A stretch of DNA of 64,000 nt, from positions 46,888,823 through 46,952,822 of the forward strand of contig BTPG01000004.1 in the NCBI GenBank assembly GCA_036245525.1. Reading direction: 5' to 3'. The notes beneath the pieces were generated by a model, which had not been told where the DNA came from, searched no databases, and saw nothing but the letters and a program-made list of their open reading frames with translations. Origin of the DNA: Semisulcospira habei (lineage: Eukaryota > Mollusca > Gastropoda > Semisulcospiridae). Of this stretch, positions 11,172 to 22,305 are shown piece after piece. The position numbers and the translations under genes were made by a program. The first letter of the stretch is position 1; every line of letters starts with the position of its first letter.

Positions 11172-11412
11172 CTCGTAACACGACTGACAGTCATCTTGTC
11201 AGTCGTGTTGCGATTTACATCTGGTTCAATACATCACAATAAAGATACAAAATATCTTGTTGTTTCACACCTTGCAAGCTGTTCAGCTTATTATACATCT
11301 TTTTTAAGTGAAGCTTGCAACGTAGCCATTAGAAAACACAGAATGAGCGTACCCTACAGCTCTTCTTGTCTTTGATAACACGACTAACATCAGCTGTTAG
11401 TCGTATTACCAT
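11172..11412. repeat. Pair of TAACACGACT hairpins
   Basis: Two short inverted repeats: GTAACACGACTGACA...TGTCAGTCGTGTTGC (about 11176-11212) and TAACACGACTAACA...TGTTAGTCGTATTA (about 11377-11411). They may be the ends of a roughly 290-bp MITE whose outer borders I cannot fix. Confidence 0.5.
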
Positions 11413-12599
11413 TGTTACTTACGGCTAAAAAAACAAGCAAGGTTTGTAAATCCAACTGTATTTCTTCTTCTTCTTCGTCTTCTTTTTGTGGGAATATTTT
11501 GCCCGGATCGAAGTGGTCCACGATGCACTTCTTGGCTCATGTGCGATAGCAAAAGTAAGTCTATGACATGGGCCAGTGGTCGTCTGTCTGTCCTAAACTT
11601 TAACGATGTTTTTTTTTTTTTCATTCAAGACACAGACTTCAAACTTGGCATAGGCCAGACCTTTCTAAACGTACCAATTTTAGTGACCTCTCTCAAAGGT
11701 CAGGGTCACATGTGATCAGGAAATACATCAAAACTAGCAATATTTTGACAAAAGACTTTTTTTCTTCCTCAAATACTATTCACAACCCGAAGCAGAAACT
11801 TAGTACAAAGACACCTGATGGTAAGACCTTCCTATGCGTACTAATTTGGATCGAAAAGGTCATGGTAAAAGAGATCAAGAAAATTAATATGTATGTCAAT
11901 AGGTATGTGGATTCACATGAAAATGTTTCCAACAAATTTTGAATAAAGTGGTTTTCAGTCTGACTTTCTGTCGTCTGAAATTTCATGCAAATTTGAAAAA
12001 CTGTCATATAGTTCAAGGGGGACCTCAATAGGAGTTAGTTACTGTAGGGGTTAGTCAATCAACATCCATAAGTAACACAGGCCATTGCATGCAGCTGACA
12101 TGACTTGGATGTAACGTGTGTTGAGTTCGTTGTTCCCACAAATGTTCGTGTTGATCAGCCTCATATAAATTAGTCTATTAAAATCAGACAGCTACATAAT
12201 GAATAAGTGTAACAATTCAACTTATGCTGGGGGGCAGCGAATTTTTGCACAGTGAAGTCCCATAGTCTTCACACCGTAGGCACCCCACCCGGGTCTGCCC
12301 TGGGGGACTTGGGTGGGGTTAAGTATTTTTTAGTTCCCAGGGTCACCCTGGTCAGCCCCACAGGGTGGGTTTTTCTCTCTATTCTGGGGCATGTGTTTCT
12401 GTCTACCCTTTGTCCATTCACCTGTATTTGCCTTTTTAAAACTCTCCCTACTGTCTGCACTGCCTGTAGCTCCTGATATTGGATGTGTGTTGCTAAATGG
12501 TCTTAGCTTTATTTAGGCCCCATGTGTTAGGTTTATTTAACGTATTTGACCGGCTGGCGACATACATTCAATGTTCTGTTGTGTTTTTTTTTTGTTTTT

Positions 12600-13122
12600 G
12601 TTTTTTGTTTTTTTTTCACAAGCAGTGCAGGCACGTCCTGAGAAAACCTTGTTGCTGTCGGGACATTAAGCATTGTACAATCAATCACACCGTAGGCCAT
12701 CTCGGTGCAACCGCGATCATTTCTGCACTCGTAGTCCAACATCAGGAACCCTTTTCAGCTCGAAAGAGACTAAAATTCCCTAATTTAAACACAGAATACC
12801 ACTTGAACAACCCGCAAGAATGCTGACAAGTGCATTTAGTGTAGTGTGAACGCTGTTTTGCAGCAGAATCTGTCCCAACGAATCGGACACGTTATCGATC
12901 AAATTATACACACCAAAAGGTCACCGGTTTCTTCAAATTATGACAATTTCCCGCCAGCTTTCGAAATTCTGCAAAGAGCTGCAGGTGTGCCAATGTATTT
13001 GCAGCTAGCAGTTGCCGTTGGAAATGAACAACATCGACTTATATTTTGTCAGACAGCCTAATGGGTCTTTGGGGATGTGACTAATCCGCCTTCCACACCG
13101 TAGTCCTGTCTACATACCCTCT
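12600..13122 (-). repeat. Right arm of a long inverted repeat
   Basis: Reverse complement of the 9292-9810 arm. It ends CAGGACTACG...TACATACCCT read toward the right edge and contains CACACCGTAGGCC, CTCGTAGTCC and CTAAAATTCCCTAA in the expected mirrored order. No duplicated target site is obvious. Confidence 0.75.
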
Positions 13123-13169
13123 CGTGTTACTACTTCTTCTCATTGCGAGAAAGTCATAGCGTAAAATAT

Positions 13170-13246
13170 GGTTCTAGTCTGTGATTTTGAACCTTACAGC
13201 GCTGACCTTACGGCGCTAATATGTAAGGACCAAAATCACAGAACGA
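13170..13246. repeat. Palindromic repeat family V (AAAATCACAGA), copy 1
   Basis: TCTGTGATTTTGAACCTTACAGC on the left pairs with TGTAAGGACCAAAATCACAGA on the right. Related hairpins lie at 20453-20517, 21415-21515, 23650-23706 and 50356-50412. Confidence 0.65.
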
Positions 13247-13329
13247 CACACAAATTCAGTTTGTGGCAATAGCAAAGCGATTTACTGCAAAGCATGGAAT
13301 ATCGGGTCAGAGGCCGCACGTGCTTCACC

Positions 13330-13501
13330 TCTCTTTCTCTCTCTCTCTCTTTCTCCACACACACACACACACACACACATTCACTCACGCACTGACGCAC
13401 GCACTCCAGGCTCACACACACACATATACACTCTGTACAGTCCACAAAATAAAATTACTTTACCTCTGGCTGAGAACGCATTGGTGGTTACTCACGCACA
13501 C

Positions 13502-13549
<48 letters not shown>

Positions 13550-13552
13550 AAT
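13330..13552. repeat. CT and CA microsatellites
   Basis: (CT)n at about 13330-13352, (CA)n at 13356-13378 and a longer (CT)n at about 13508-13548. No gene. Confidence 0.95.
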
Positions 13553-13576
13553 ACTTTTTGCTGCCTGAAGTGAATT

Positions 13577-15546
13577 TTATAATAATAATAATAATAATGA
13601 GTACTTGTATAGCGCCTAACCTCAGATTAGAGCTCTAGGCGCTTAACAAAAACTAATGTACAAAAAATAACTAATTACAAAAATGGAATTTACAAAAAAG
13701 TACAAAAACACTATAAAGTCACCATTCAAAAGTGCTACGCTCATGGACTCATACTGGCATTCACACACACACCCACACACACACTACTTCTATAAATAGA
13801 TAGAGATGACTTTAACATGACAGGTCAGTGTGACAAAGTCATTTGTAGCTGACAGAAAACATATGGGTCTTTAGGGCACGCTTGAATACCTCTCTCGAAA
13901 CCACGTATCTCAGTTCGCGTGGGAGATCATTCCAAACAACTGGGCTCTGGTATCTGAATGACCTCTCACCAAACGACTTTGTTTTGACAAGAGGGATACG
14001 TAAAACTCGAGAGTCGGCAGCAGAGCGCAAATTCTGTCTCAAGGGCGTATACAGCTGGAGAAGAGAGGCAAGGTAGTGTGGGCAGGAACAGGTAATACAA
14101 CTGTGAGTCATGCATGAAATTTTGTACTGAATCCTAGCTGTAACAGGTAACCAGTGTAGGGCAGACAGATGGGGTGTGATATGATCTGATCTAGGGACTC
14201 TAAGAATCAACCTGGCAGCTGAGTTTTGAATTTTCTGGAGTTTGCCAATCAGACACTGGGAACAGCCAGCCAAAAGAGCATTGCAATAGTCTAATTTAGA
14301 CAAAACAAAAGCGCAGACAAGTACTTTAGTTGCTTCAGGTGTCAGATAGTGGCGGACTGAAGCAATACGTCGCAGTTCAGTATAGGCGGATCTGCAAACG
14401 TTGTTCACATGAAGGCGCATGGACAGGCTACTATCAAGTGTGACACCCAGATTTTTTACATGGGGGGAGAAGGGGACAGTGGCACCACAGATTTGTAATG
14501 ACTGGGGGAGTGTCAGCGTCTTCGTCAACCTCGGGGAAGCAATTATCATGGCCTCAGTTTTTCCGTCATTCAACTGTAATTTGTTTGAAGTCATCCACAT
14601 CTTAGTATCCAAGACGCACTCCTGAAGGATCTCGATTGTGTCCATAATCTGATCAGGTGAACATGAGTCATGGAGTTGAGTATCATCTGCAAATGCATGA
14701 TGTGATATAGAGAAACGGTTAAAGACACTGGCCAGTGGCTGAACATACAGGGTAAAGAGGACTGGTCCAAGAACTGAACCTTGTGGGACGCCGAAGCGCA
14801 CGGTGGATGGGCTGGATAGTTTATCATTAGCAACTATGCACTGAGTTCTGTCCGTCAGATATGATCTAAACCACGATAAAGCAGTTTCATGAATGCCATA
14901 CACAGAATAGAGACGTTGTAGCAAAATGTCATGGTCAATCGTATCAAAGGCAGCAGATAGGTCTAACAGTGCGAGAACAGATACTTTGCTATCATCAAGA
15001 GCCTCGAGGAGGTCATTAAGAATTTTTGCAAGCGCAGTTTCAGTGGAATGACCTGCACGGTAAGCAGACTGATTGGGACTAAGAAGATGATTCAGGTTCA
15101 GATGGTCGAGAAGTTGCGACAACACAACCTTCTCGGCAACGATCTTAGAGAGAAAAGGGAGGTTTGAGACAGGGCGGTAATTCTGTAGATTGTTAGGGTC
15201 TAGAGAGGGCTTTTTTAGCAAAGGTTTAACAATGGCGGACTTGAAATCCGACGGAAAAATACCAGACCTCAGGGACTCGTTGACAATGTTGGTCATGACT
15301 GGAAGCACAACATCAATACACTCGTACAGCAATGTAGTAGGAAGTGGGTCTAAACTACAAGTTTTTTGTGCAGTTCTCTTCAGCACAGCATGAAGTTCCT
15401 GTTCACTGACAGGTCTGAAGGACGAGAGACACTGACCAGAAAAGGGAACGTCATACTGTGATGGAGACTGTGAAATAAGTCCATCAAGTCTATCACGAAT
15501 GTTCTGAACTTTTTCACTATTGATCCAAATGATTTGCTTCGTATAT
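13577..15546 (-). mobile_element. L2/CR1-like LINE, 5'-truncated
   Basis: Minus-strand element. The coding-strand 3' end has the non-coding tail AAGCGCCTAGAGCTCTAATC...GCGCTATACAAGTACTC followed by an (ATT)n run at 13577-13597, a typical CR1/L2-type microsatellite tail. The 5' end breaks at about 15546 inside the region before the RT, so the endonuclease is missing. No target duplication was found. Confidence 0.88.
13839..15546 (-). pseudogene. LINE reverse transcriptase (L2/CR1 clade), partial
   Basis: Uninterrupted minus-strand frame of over 515 residues, readable upstream to about 15540. RT motifs in order: YRPVSNLPFLSKIVAEKV, SAYRAGHSTETAL, LLDLSAAFDTIDHDIL, FGVPQGSVLGPVLFTLYV, HHAFADDTQLH (catalytic), KNLGVTLDSSLSM, then the C-terminal LHWLPVTARIQYKI and PVVWNDLPRELR typical of L2/CR1 elements. 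The frame is open, but without the endonuclease and promoter the copy cannot be autonomous. It appears younger than its neighbours because it has no internal stop. Confidence 0.92.
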
Positions 15547-15819
15547 AGGTCAAGTTATCATTAGCGCGTGTCTGTGTGTGCGCGCGAGCGTGTATGTGTG
15601 TGCGCGCGTTTCATGTACTTTATGTTTTCGTTTGTTTTTGTATGACCGAATGAATGAATGAATTTTGTTTAATGTCTTTTCATGTGTAATGTCTCCTAAT
15701 TTTTCTTTGTGTAATTTGGTACTATTAGTATTACAATTATTATCCTGTGTTTGTAGAGTAGCAACGGCAAGTATGAAAAATGGCACACGTGCTAATTACT
15801 TCATCCGTTGAGAAATAAA

Positions 15820-15955
<136 letters not shown>

Positions 15956-16076
15956 CTCCAAAAACGCTTTTCCAAATAGTGCTGCTAGTATACACTATGT
16001 CATGGTCAGTTCTAAATCACTGGCCGTCCTCCGTACAGCACTAAGGTCTAAGCGTGTCCTTATTTTGTGTTCCTGG

Positions 16077-16182
16077 GATCAGTTGCATGGGTGAGCTTAG
16101 TCCTGCGCCAGCCACTAAGCAAGGTGCAACCGCTATCGCACCTTGTTTAGTGGCTGGCGCAGGCCAGCTCACCCGCAACCGG
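16077..16182. repeat. Palindromic repeat family IV (copy 2)
   Basis: GATCAGTTGCATGGGTGAGC...GCCAGCCACTAAGCAAGGTG pairs with CACCTTGTTTAGTGGCTGGC...GCTCACCCGCAACCGGCC. Shares arms with 1970-2100. Confidence 0.78.
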
Positions 16183-16329
16183 CCTCTGGTCTGGTCGTTC
16201 CGCTTCGGCCGTAACTTATACACGCCTGGGAGAATATCGCTCACCATCTCTGCATCAGATACACAGATGTAAAATGTGGATGATGCTTGCAAAAGACCAC
16301 TTACGTGCAATATGTCTATGAGACACCAT

Positions 16330-16440
16330 ACCACACTGGTTGTCCGCCTCGTTTTTTTCGCCGCCCGGCCTACCGCTCACGGCTGATCGCGGTAGCGAAT
16401 CGCCTGAAGGCGACTGACAACCAGTGTGAGAAGAGTCCTG
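16330..16440. repeat. Inverted repeat CACACTGGTTGTC
   Basis: CCACACTGGTTGTCCGCCTC at the left and GGCGACTGACAACCAGTGTG at the right are inverted copies enclosing about 75 bp. Possibly a small MITE; only one copy was seen. Confidence 0.5.
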
Positions 16441-16701
16441 ATGATGCCGCCGCTCCGGCTGAGACTCTGGTCAGGAGCCGTGTAAAGGGGCGCGGATCCT
16501 CAGGAGCACAAAGGGGCCTGACGGACGAGTCGTGGTACTTTGACTAAATGCAAATCCGCTGCGCCACCGGGTGCGCGCCACTCTAGCTGAATACTCCTTT
16601 TGCGCATTCCTATCTGCGAATGAAAGGATGCTTGTGATTGGACAGCAAACTGTACCAAAAGTTATCGTTCTTGAAATTCCGGAAGCAGGGGGGAAAAGAA
16701 A

Positions 16702-17082
16702 ATGGAGTGGTTTGCGAAAGTAATCGACGGAAAATGGACTAAGTCTTTGGTGGAATTCCCAGTTATTTGTGAAGACCAGATATTACTACAATTGTCAAGA
16801 GGAGCGTCATCAGTGAAGAAAACAGTGGATGAAGTAAAAGCTCTAAAGTCGGCGAGATCGATTTCATTTTTCAAAGACGGACACGTACGTGTAATCGGGA
16901 TTTGTGGCACAGAGGACGACAGTGTGGAAACTCCAACAATGATAGTAAAAGCCGTCGTGCGAGCATCAATGATTTTTGTTTTCTGTGACAATATTGAACT
17001 TAAAAATATGCCTAATTGCTACTCATGCAGTAGTTACTCCACTACTGAGATTGAGAATGTAAACAAGTGGTTGAGTGAATGA
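16702..17082 (+). CDS. Hypothetical protein, 126 aa, unknown
   Basis: ATG in good context (gaaaATGG) opens a 126-residue frame that ends 55 bases before the stop of the convergent THAP frame. It begins MEWFAKVIDGKWTKSLVEFP and contains KALKSARSISFFKDGHVRVI and a Cys pair (NCYSCSSYS). I recognise no family. The antisense frame (16662-16991) is also open, so coding status is uncertain; its position between inverted repeats suggests a transposon-borne or captured gene. Confidence 0.4.
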   Translation: MEWFAKVIDGKWTKSLVEFPVICEDQILLQLSRGASSVKKTVDEVKALKSARSISFFKDGHVRVIGICGTEDDSVETPTMIVKAVVRASMIFVFCDNIELKNMPNCYSCSSYSTTEIENVNKWLSE

Positions 17083-17137
17083 TTTAACACTTAAATTGCT
17101 TATTTTAAAAATTAGACCTTTTTGTAATAACATATTA

Positions 17138-17608
17138 TTACTTACAAGACATTTGTTGAGTGTACTCCGGATGACAATCCGTGTCATCGACTACAACATA
17201 TGCAGCAGCGAAGGGGGGCACCACACCTGCCATTTGAGCTTTTTGATGTGAATCTGTCCAACTTGAAAGTTTTTCATCGGACCAGTAGCAGGCTCTTTTG
17301 GTGCTTGTTGCTGTTCTTCTGGCGGTTATATTATTTCCATACCCAAGATGAAGTGTAGGCACGTAATCCGTCGAACAAGGGTCATTTATTGCCATGCCTG
17401 ACACAAAATGACGATCGCAAACCTTACTGTTCTTCGTTGGTTCGAAGTTTTCGCGTCGTAGTGCATTCAGCCACAACTTTCGTCTCTGCGCCGCCTTTTT
17501 TGACTTTCCTAGAGGAATCTGATAAAAAGAGCTGACTCCTCCCTTTCCTTTTTCTCTATCGCGTTGTCTTGAACATTTATACACGCAACAAAAGTCACTT
17601 TTTCCCAT
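17138..17608 (-). CDS. THAP-domain protein (possible first exon)
   Basis: 156-codon frame. Residues 1-90 form a THAP zinc finger: CCVYKCS (C-x3-C) near the N-terminus, FYQIP, the conserved Trp in RKLWLNALRR and CDRHF (C-x2-H), followed by YVPTLHLGY. THAP domains bind DNA and are found in host factors and transposases. The frame ends ATGTCTTGTAAGTAA; TGTAAGTAA contains a strong splice-donor sequence, so this may be only the first exon. It lies between the inverted repeats of 16546-17800, which favours a transposon origin. Confidence 0.65.
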   Translation of the reverse strand: MGKSDFCCVYKCSRQRDREKGKGGVSSFYQIPLGKSKKAAQRRKLWLNALRRENFEPTKNSKVCDRHFVSGMAINDPCSTDYVPTLHLGYGNNITARRTATSTKRACYWSDEKLSSWTDSHQKAQMAGVVPPFAAAYVVVDDTDCHPEYTQQMSCK

Positions 17609-17759
17609 TTTTTTCGCTGGCTCAGTTACAATCTGCGTCTGTTTTCGAAACGTTCCCCCCTATTTCCGCTGAATGTGAGAAAATACCATCTGCGCATGCG
17701 CGACTGCCGAAATGTGCAAAAGGAGTATTCAGACTATTGACTTGAGCTACTGATTTACG

Positions 17760-17850
17760 CGGTGGCCGCGCGCACGCGGTGGCGCAGCGGATTTGCATTA
17801 TTACCAGGAGCCCTTGTCTGCAGGCCTGGGGTGGAGTCGGGATGCTCATG
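17760..17850 (+). repeat. Possible tRNA-derived SINE head
   Basis: TGGCGCAGCGG (17779-17789) fits the A-box consensus TRGCNNAGYNGG. The expected B box is degraded (GGTGGAGTCGGG, about 17832). The inverted copy at 16546-16585 carries the same A box pointing outward. Weak evidence; it could be coincidence within a terminal repeat. Confidence 0.3.
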
Positions 17851-18050
17851 AGGATCTGCGACTATGGACGGATCGGGTGGTGGAAATGTTACGTCCGCTT
17901 CACCGACCACTATCCCAATGCGCAAAAAGCATTCGGGCCGGTCGGCCCGATGGCCTTTACGCACTAGGTGCTCATTTCCTTTCCTCATCCAACTTACCGT
18001 TCTGCAACAGTCCCCTTGGCTTGCACGGATCAACTCGTGACAGATATGTC

Positions 18051-18139
18051 GACCTGTGACAGGTCAAGGGTAGTGCCTGATTAGCTTGGCGCCTGCAGGC
18101 GCCAAACTAATCAGGCACCACCCTGATCTATCACGGTCG
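18051..18139. repeat. TTAA hairpin MITE family I, core only
   Basis: Palindrome around TTAGCTTGGCGCC / GGCGCCAAACTAA with arms AAGGGTAGTGCCTGA. The outer TTAA-bearing flanks are not recognisable. Confidence 0.7.
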
Positions 18140-18444
18140 ATTCGTGTCAGGCACCTGGCGCAATTGCACAAGTTATTGTCCAGACTGAAGGAATGTGTTT
18201 ACTCTTACATGCCCTAGTTGTATCGGCACTACCCTTGTGCTATCATGATATATCCATCTCGCGCAACTGAAGCCAGATTTAAGCAGAAAAAGAGCTGTAG
18301 TCTAGACTGAAAGAACATACGTGTAATTATGTCGTGTACTTTTGTACTTGTTCTCCATTTCCCGTCTATTTCCTACACACCTTGCGAGTTTTCTCAGACT
18401 GCTCAGCAGTGAATTAAGTTGCTGGGTTTTGCACTTTATCACAC

Positions 18445-18482
<38 letters not shown>

Positions 18483-18762
18483 GTAATTTGCTGGTAAACT
18501 TGCACACATGCACACAGCAGTACGAACATACTAATATATCACAGGACACACACACAACAGTGCACAACACGTGAATGCAGACAAACAATAAATTGTGCAA
18601 ACGTATGTCAAATGTGTATTTCTCTGAATATTGTTTTCTTCACCTTCAGCAACATGTAAAAGCAGGAAATGCAGCTGATGCAAAAACATTAACTAATTAA
18701 GTCTGAAGAATTAAAATGGTGTGGATCCACCACAATAAACAACCTCAAAATAATCTGTCTGA
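18140..18762. other. No gene; (CA)n at 18444-18478
   Basis: AT-rich sequence with a CA microsatellite. I see no coding signal or transposon end. Confidence 0.5.
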
Positions 18763-18851
18763 TTAACCTTCTGGCTGTCAGTAGCACTTTATATCGTGAT
18801 GATTCAGACAGGAATCATCAGGACAAAAACGCTACTGACAGCCAAACTTAA
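18763..18851. repeat. TTAA hairpin MITE family II (copy a)
   Basis: 89 bp from TTAACCTTCTGGCTGTCAG to CTGACAGCCAAAC-TTAA. The centre is TGATGATTCAGACAGGAATCATCA. It is a compact full-length palindrome. Confidence 0.85.
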
Positions 18852-19398
18852 AAGGGCTAGTTTGACACCTGAACAATGGCACCTAAACAGATACTACCCC
18901 TGAACAATTGTGCTTGGTCTATCTCTCCTCCAACAGGGTCACATACATTTTCTGATGGCTCTCAAAACTAAAACTGAATCATGGGGCAGGTTGGTTGGTT
19001 ATACATTGCTTAACATCCTTAGCAACAAGACTTTCTCAGGACTAGCCTGCACTGCATGTTAAAAACAAAACAAAATATTGAATGTATGTTGAAACCAGCT
19101 TAAAATGCCAAATAAACCTAAGACATGCTAGTGATGCTACACCTTCATGCTAATTTATTGTACTGTAGTTTACAAAATGAATTACAAAATATGAACAAGG
19201 AAATGATATATAAAAAATGCATTAACTGCAAACACATTTAGTAACACACATTTATATCAAGGACTACTGACAGCTCAGACAGTTGGGAGAAAGAAAAATA
19301 CACATGAACAAACTAAACGGAGACAGAAACATAAGCCCTAAAAAAAACTGAGGCAAAGCCTTTACGGCTCACGTGTGTGACCAATCCACATAATAGGA
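18852..19398. other. No recognisable feature
   Basis: AT-rich intergenic or intronic sequence. No frame, transposon end or splice site stands out. Confidence 0.45.
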
Positions 19399-20245
19399 GT
19401 GACCGTGACCTTTCCAACAGGCAATGAGCAAGTGCTCCCGTGTCTAAACATAAGTAAAGGGTTGGCTTTTCGTATCAGTGAAATAAAGTTTTCTCAAAAT
19501 GTATGCATTTTTTCACAAATCTGTCAACTCTCTATAACCCTTGACCTTTGTGAAGGGTCGACTAAATTAGTCAAAGTTATCATCATGAGCTACCTACCTT
19601 TAAGCAAAATTTGACAAGTTTGCAAAAACTTTGATAAAACTACAATTCTATAAAAAATGGCAATTTTCACACACTTGCCACCTCCTGTGACCTTGACCTT
19701 TCTGAGGGGTCATTGAAATTAGTATGTATAGAAAGGCCCCACCATCAGGTATCTCAAGTTTGGGTTTGAAGTTGAAAAAGTATTTGAGAAAAAACAGTTT
19801 ATGTCAACATATGGCTATATTTGACCTATTTTGGGACCCCCCATGATCCTTGACCTTTGGGAGGGGACCACTGAATTAGTATACATAGGAAGGTCTAAAC
19901 ATCAGCTACCTATGTGCCAAATCTGACTGAAAAGTTGGCAAAAACTTTGATAAAAACTATCATTCTATCAAAAACTGGAATTTTTCACACATTTGCGACT
20001 CTTGCACTTTCCAAAGGGGTCATCCAAATTAGTAATGCATAGAAAGGTCTTACCATCAGGTATCTCTGTAGCAAGTCTGGGTTTGAAGATGAGAATAGTA
20101 TTTGAGCACAATTAATTTGTGTCAAAATATGGCTATTTTGTACTCCTTTCTGGACCCCCTGAGACCTTGACCTTTGAGAGGTCACTCAAATTGGTATGTT
20201 TAGAAAGGTCTTGCCACAAAGTGCCCTTGGGCCAAGTTTGAAGTC
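19399..20245 (+). repeat. Degenerate ~160-215-bp repeats with TGACCTTTG motifs
   Basis: At least four imperfect units share CCTTGACCTTT, GGGGTC, AAATTAGTATGTATAGAAAGG, CCATCAGGTATCTC and TTGGCAAAAACTTTGATAAAA. The motif TGACCTTGACCTTT (19688-19701, 20165-20174 and others) is two AGGTCA half-sites in tandem on the minus strand. Related pieces lie at about 11635-11715 and 22915-23110. Confidence 0.7.
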
Positions 20246-20452
20246 TGAGGCTTGAATAGTCTCCGATATAATGCCAACATTAAAGTTTACATAGACTCAC
20301 TTTTGCTATAACATGTGAGCCAAAAAAAGGGGGATCACCCACCCTGTGGCGGCTGACCAGGGAATGAATTATGGGACAGTCAGTCTCGCTTGCTACACAC
20401 AATCACTAGTTACCTTGGACAGCAAAATTCAAATTACATATATAAATGTCAG

Positions 20453-20517
20453 TGTTGATCTGTACATTTTGGACCCAACGGCTTGTAACCATCAGGTCAA
20501 AAATCACAGACCGACAC
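20453..20517. repeat. Palindromic repeat family V (copy 2)
   Basis: GATCTGTACATTTTGGACCC pairs imperfectly with GGTCAAAAATCACAGACC. Degenerate relative to 23650-23706. Confidence 0.5.
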
Positions 20518-20583
20518 AAGTTTATACGCACACGTTGAGCACTACTAAAACAACATGCTTCACAAATTATTCTGGTGGGCTGA

Positions 20584-20782
20584 ACTGATTCAGCCAGACA
20601 GCCGTATTTCCCAAATTTTGGAGGCGTCATCTAATGACTATGCACCAGTTGCAGGAGATGGATTGATCATGATAGTTCAAGGGCAGTGCCAGATTAGCTT
20701 GGCGCCAAGCTAATCTGGCACTACCCTTGAATTATCATGGTCAACCCATCTCGTGCTGTAGTGCATCGGGTGAATGGGTTAA
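20584..20782. repeat. TTAA hairpin MITE family I, full copy
   Basis: From about TGATTCAGCC to GAATGGG-TTAA (20779-20782). The core GCTTGGCGCCAAGC is a perfect palindrome without the usual loop. The left TTAA is lost. The long flank carries CCAAATTTTGGAGGCGTCAT. Confidence 0.82.
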
Positions 20783-21089
20783 ATAGTGTTCTTGTTCTAC
20801 TTGTATAAAACATGGATTTGGTTGCAAAAATGGTCATCAACATACATACATGTCAACAATTCAAAACATGTAGTGTCAACAACAAAATGTAACATACACA
20901 TTTTCGTCATCATGAAAACAACAGGAAACTGTGATGTGCATAAACACACATTTGCAACAAAAACTGTTGAGATACTGGGTGAATAAAGTAGTGGCAAGGT
21001 GTGTTATGGCTAATGCACACAAAACCCGGTATGTGTCAGTTTAGGATGTATGAGGCAACTACCCAAGTGACTATGTCAATTAAAATTAT

Positions 21090-21157
21090 AAACACACACA
21101 CACATGCACACACTGTCACATCCATGCGCATACACACACACACACACACACACACAC
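21090..21157. repeat. (CA)n microsatellite
   Basis: Two CA arrays separated by a short interruption. Confidence 0.9.
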
Positions 21158-21414
21158 CAGTGAAGTGAGCATGCAAAGAAAAGATCAGCACATAGGGGCA
21201 TGACAGGCTCAATGTACTGAAATGCGAGATATCCACTGCACAACCCGGCACGCGCACAGCCACCAAGTGTGGTGGCTGTGGGCGTGCAGTGGCATAGTGG
21301 TAGTCTGGCATTTCAGTACACCGAGCCTTTCAGGCCCCAATGGCTGAATGATACAGCACACAGCAGCGGAAGAACCGACTTTCATAAGGCACTGACTACC
21401 GTCACAAAAAAGTG

Positions 21415-21515
21415 CTGATCTGTGATTTAGGTCCTTACAGCCCTATGAAAAGGTAGTGGTCTGTGATTTTGGACTTCCAGCCTTCAACCATCAGGTCCAA
21501 AATCACAGACCAACA
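21415..21515. repeat. Palindromic repeat family V (copies 3)
   Basis: A CTGTGATTT half-copy at 21418 is followed by a fuller hairpin, GGTCTGTGATTTTGGACTTC...AGGTCCAAAATCACAGACC, at about 21467-21513. Confidence 0.6.
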
Positions 21516-21861
21516 AACAAAATCTGAATTCATATGAGAAAAAGCAGCTACAATGCTTGCAATCAAAATTCGTATGTGCAAGGGCTCATGAAAGTCCTCT
21601 TTGCAAAATATGGTGTCCAGTCTACGTCAACCAACCACAAAAATCTACAATTCCTGTTACTTTTCCATCTATTCAGCTGACAAATAATAATAATTTATTG
21701 TCCCAATATTAGAATGGTGTATACCATCATGAACTATTACTTACCATTTACTGATATGTATGCCTGTAGTGATATTTAGTAAATTTATCTGCATTGTGTG
21801 CTTCTTTGTGGTGTCAGAAACAGCAAAACTTGTTCTGAGCTATCAACACTGCGTCAGCCTC

Positions 21862-22067
21862 TTAATCCCACGGCCGCATTTCCAAACTTTTGGAGGTGTT
21901 GTCTAGCGACTATGTGCCAGTTGTAGGAGATGGATTGATCATGATAATTCAAGGGTAGTGCCAGATGAGCTTGGCGCCTTAAGGCGCCAAGCTCATCTGG
22001 CGCTACCCTTGAATTATCATGATCAAACCATCTCCTGCTGCAGGGCGTTGGGGCTTAACGGGTTTAA
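21862..22067. repeat. TTAA hairpin MITE family I, full copy
   Basis: TTAA at 21862-21865 and 22064-22067. Core GAGCTTGGCGCCTTAAGGCGCCAAGCTC with arms ATAATTCAAGGGTAGTGCC. Confidence 0.87.
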
Positions 22068-22305
22068 GTTGTGCACAGACACACTCCTACTATTTATTAC
22101 TTGCATCTTGTGCTCTTACAGTTATGTACAAACAAACAAAAACACCATTAACTGTCAGAATTCACAAGAGCAAGTTTACAGCTCTGGTGATGGTTTGTCA
22201 TGTTCAAACAAATCCTTGATGTTTTTTGCACTATGAGACACTACACAAATGTTGACCCCTTGTGCATGCAGTACTAGTACTAGTGGCTACCACAACATTG
22301 GGGTA

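Larger units (their letters stand above)
16546..17800. mobile_element. Inverted-repeat-bounded unit with a THAP ORF
   Basis: The left end AATGCAAATCCGCTGCGCCA...TGAATACTCCTTTTGCGCA (to about 16605) recurs inverted at about 17705-17800 (TGTGCAAAAGGAGTATTCA...TGGCGCAGCGGATTTGCAT). Between them are two convergent frames: a 126-codon unknown ORF (plus) and a THAP-domain ORF (minus). THAP domains occur in P-element, Kolobok and ISL2EU-type transposases, so this may be a non-autonomous or exon-retaining DNA transposon. No target duplication is clear. The terminal TGGCGCAGCGG also fits a tRNA-type A box. Confidence 0.55.

Noticed and set aside
13577..15546. Host gene encoding a 515-residue protein
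   Set aside because: The motifs are those of an L2/CR1 LINE reverse transcriptase with a LINE-type 3' tail.
16546..17800. Octamer motif ATGCAAAT at both ends as a regulatory element
   Set aside because: It is simply part of the inverted terminal sequence; there is no sign of regulatory use.
17760..17850. True tRNA gene
   Set aside because: An A-box-like TGGCGCAGCGG is present, but the B box is degraded and no cloverleaf can be drawn.
21280..21330. tRNA-like start TGGCATAGTGGTAG
   Set aside because: Only an A-box resemblance; no B box or acceptor stem.
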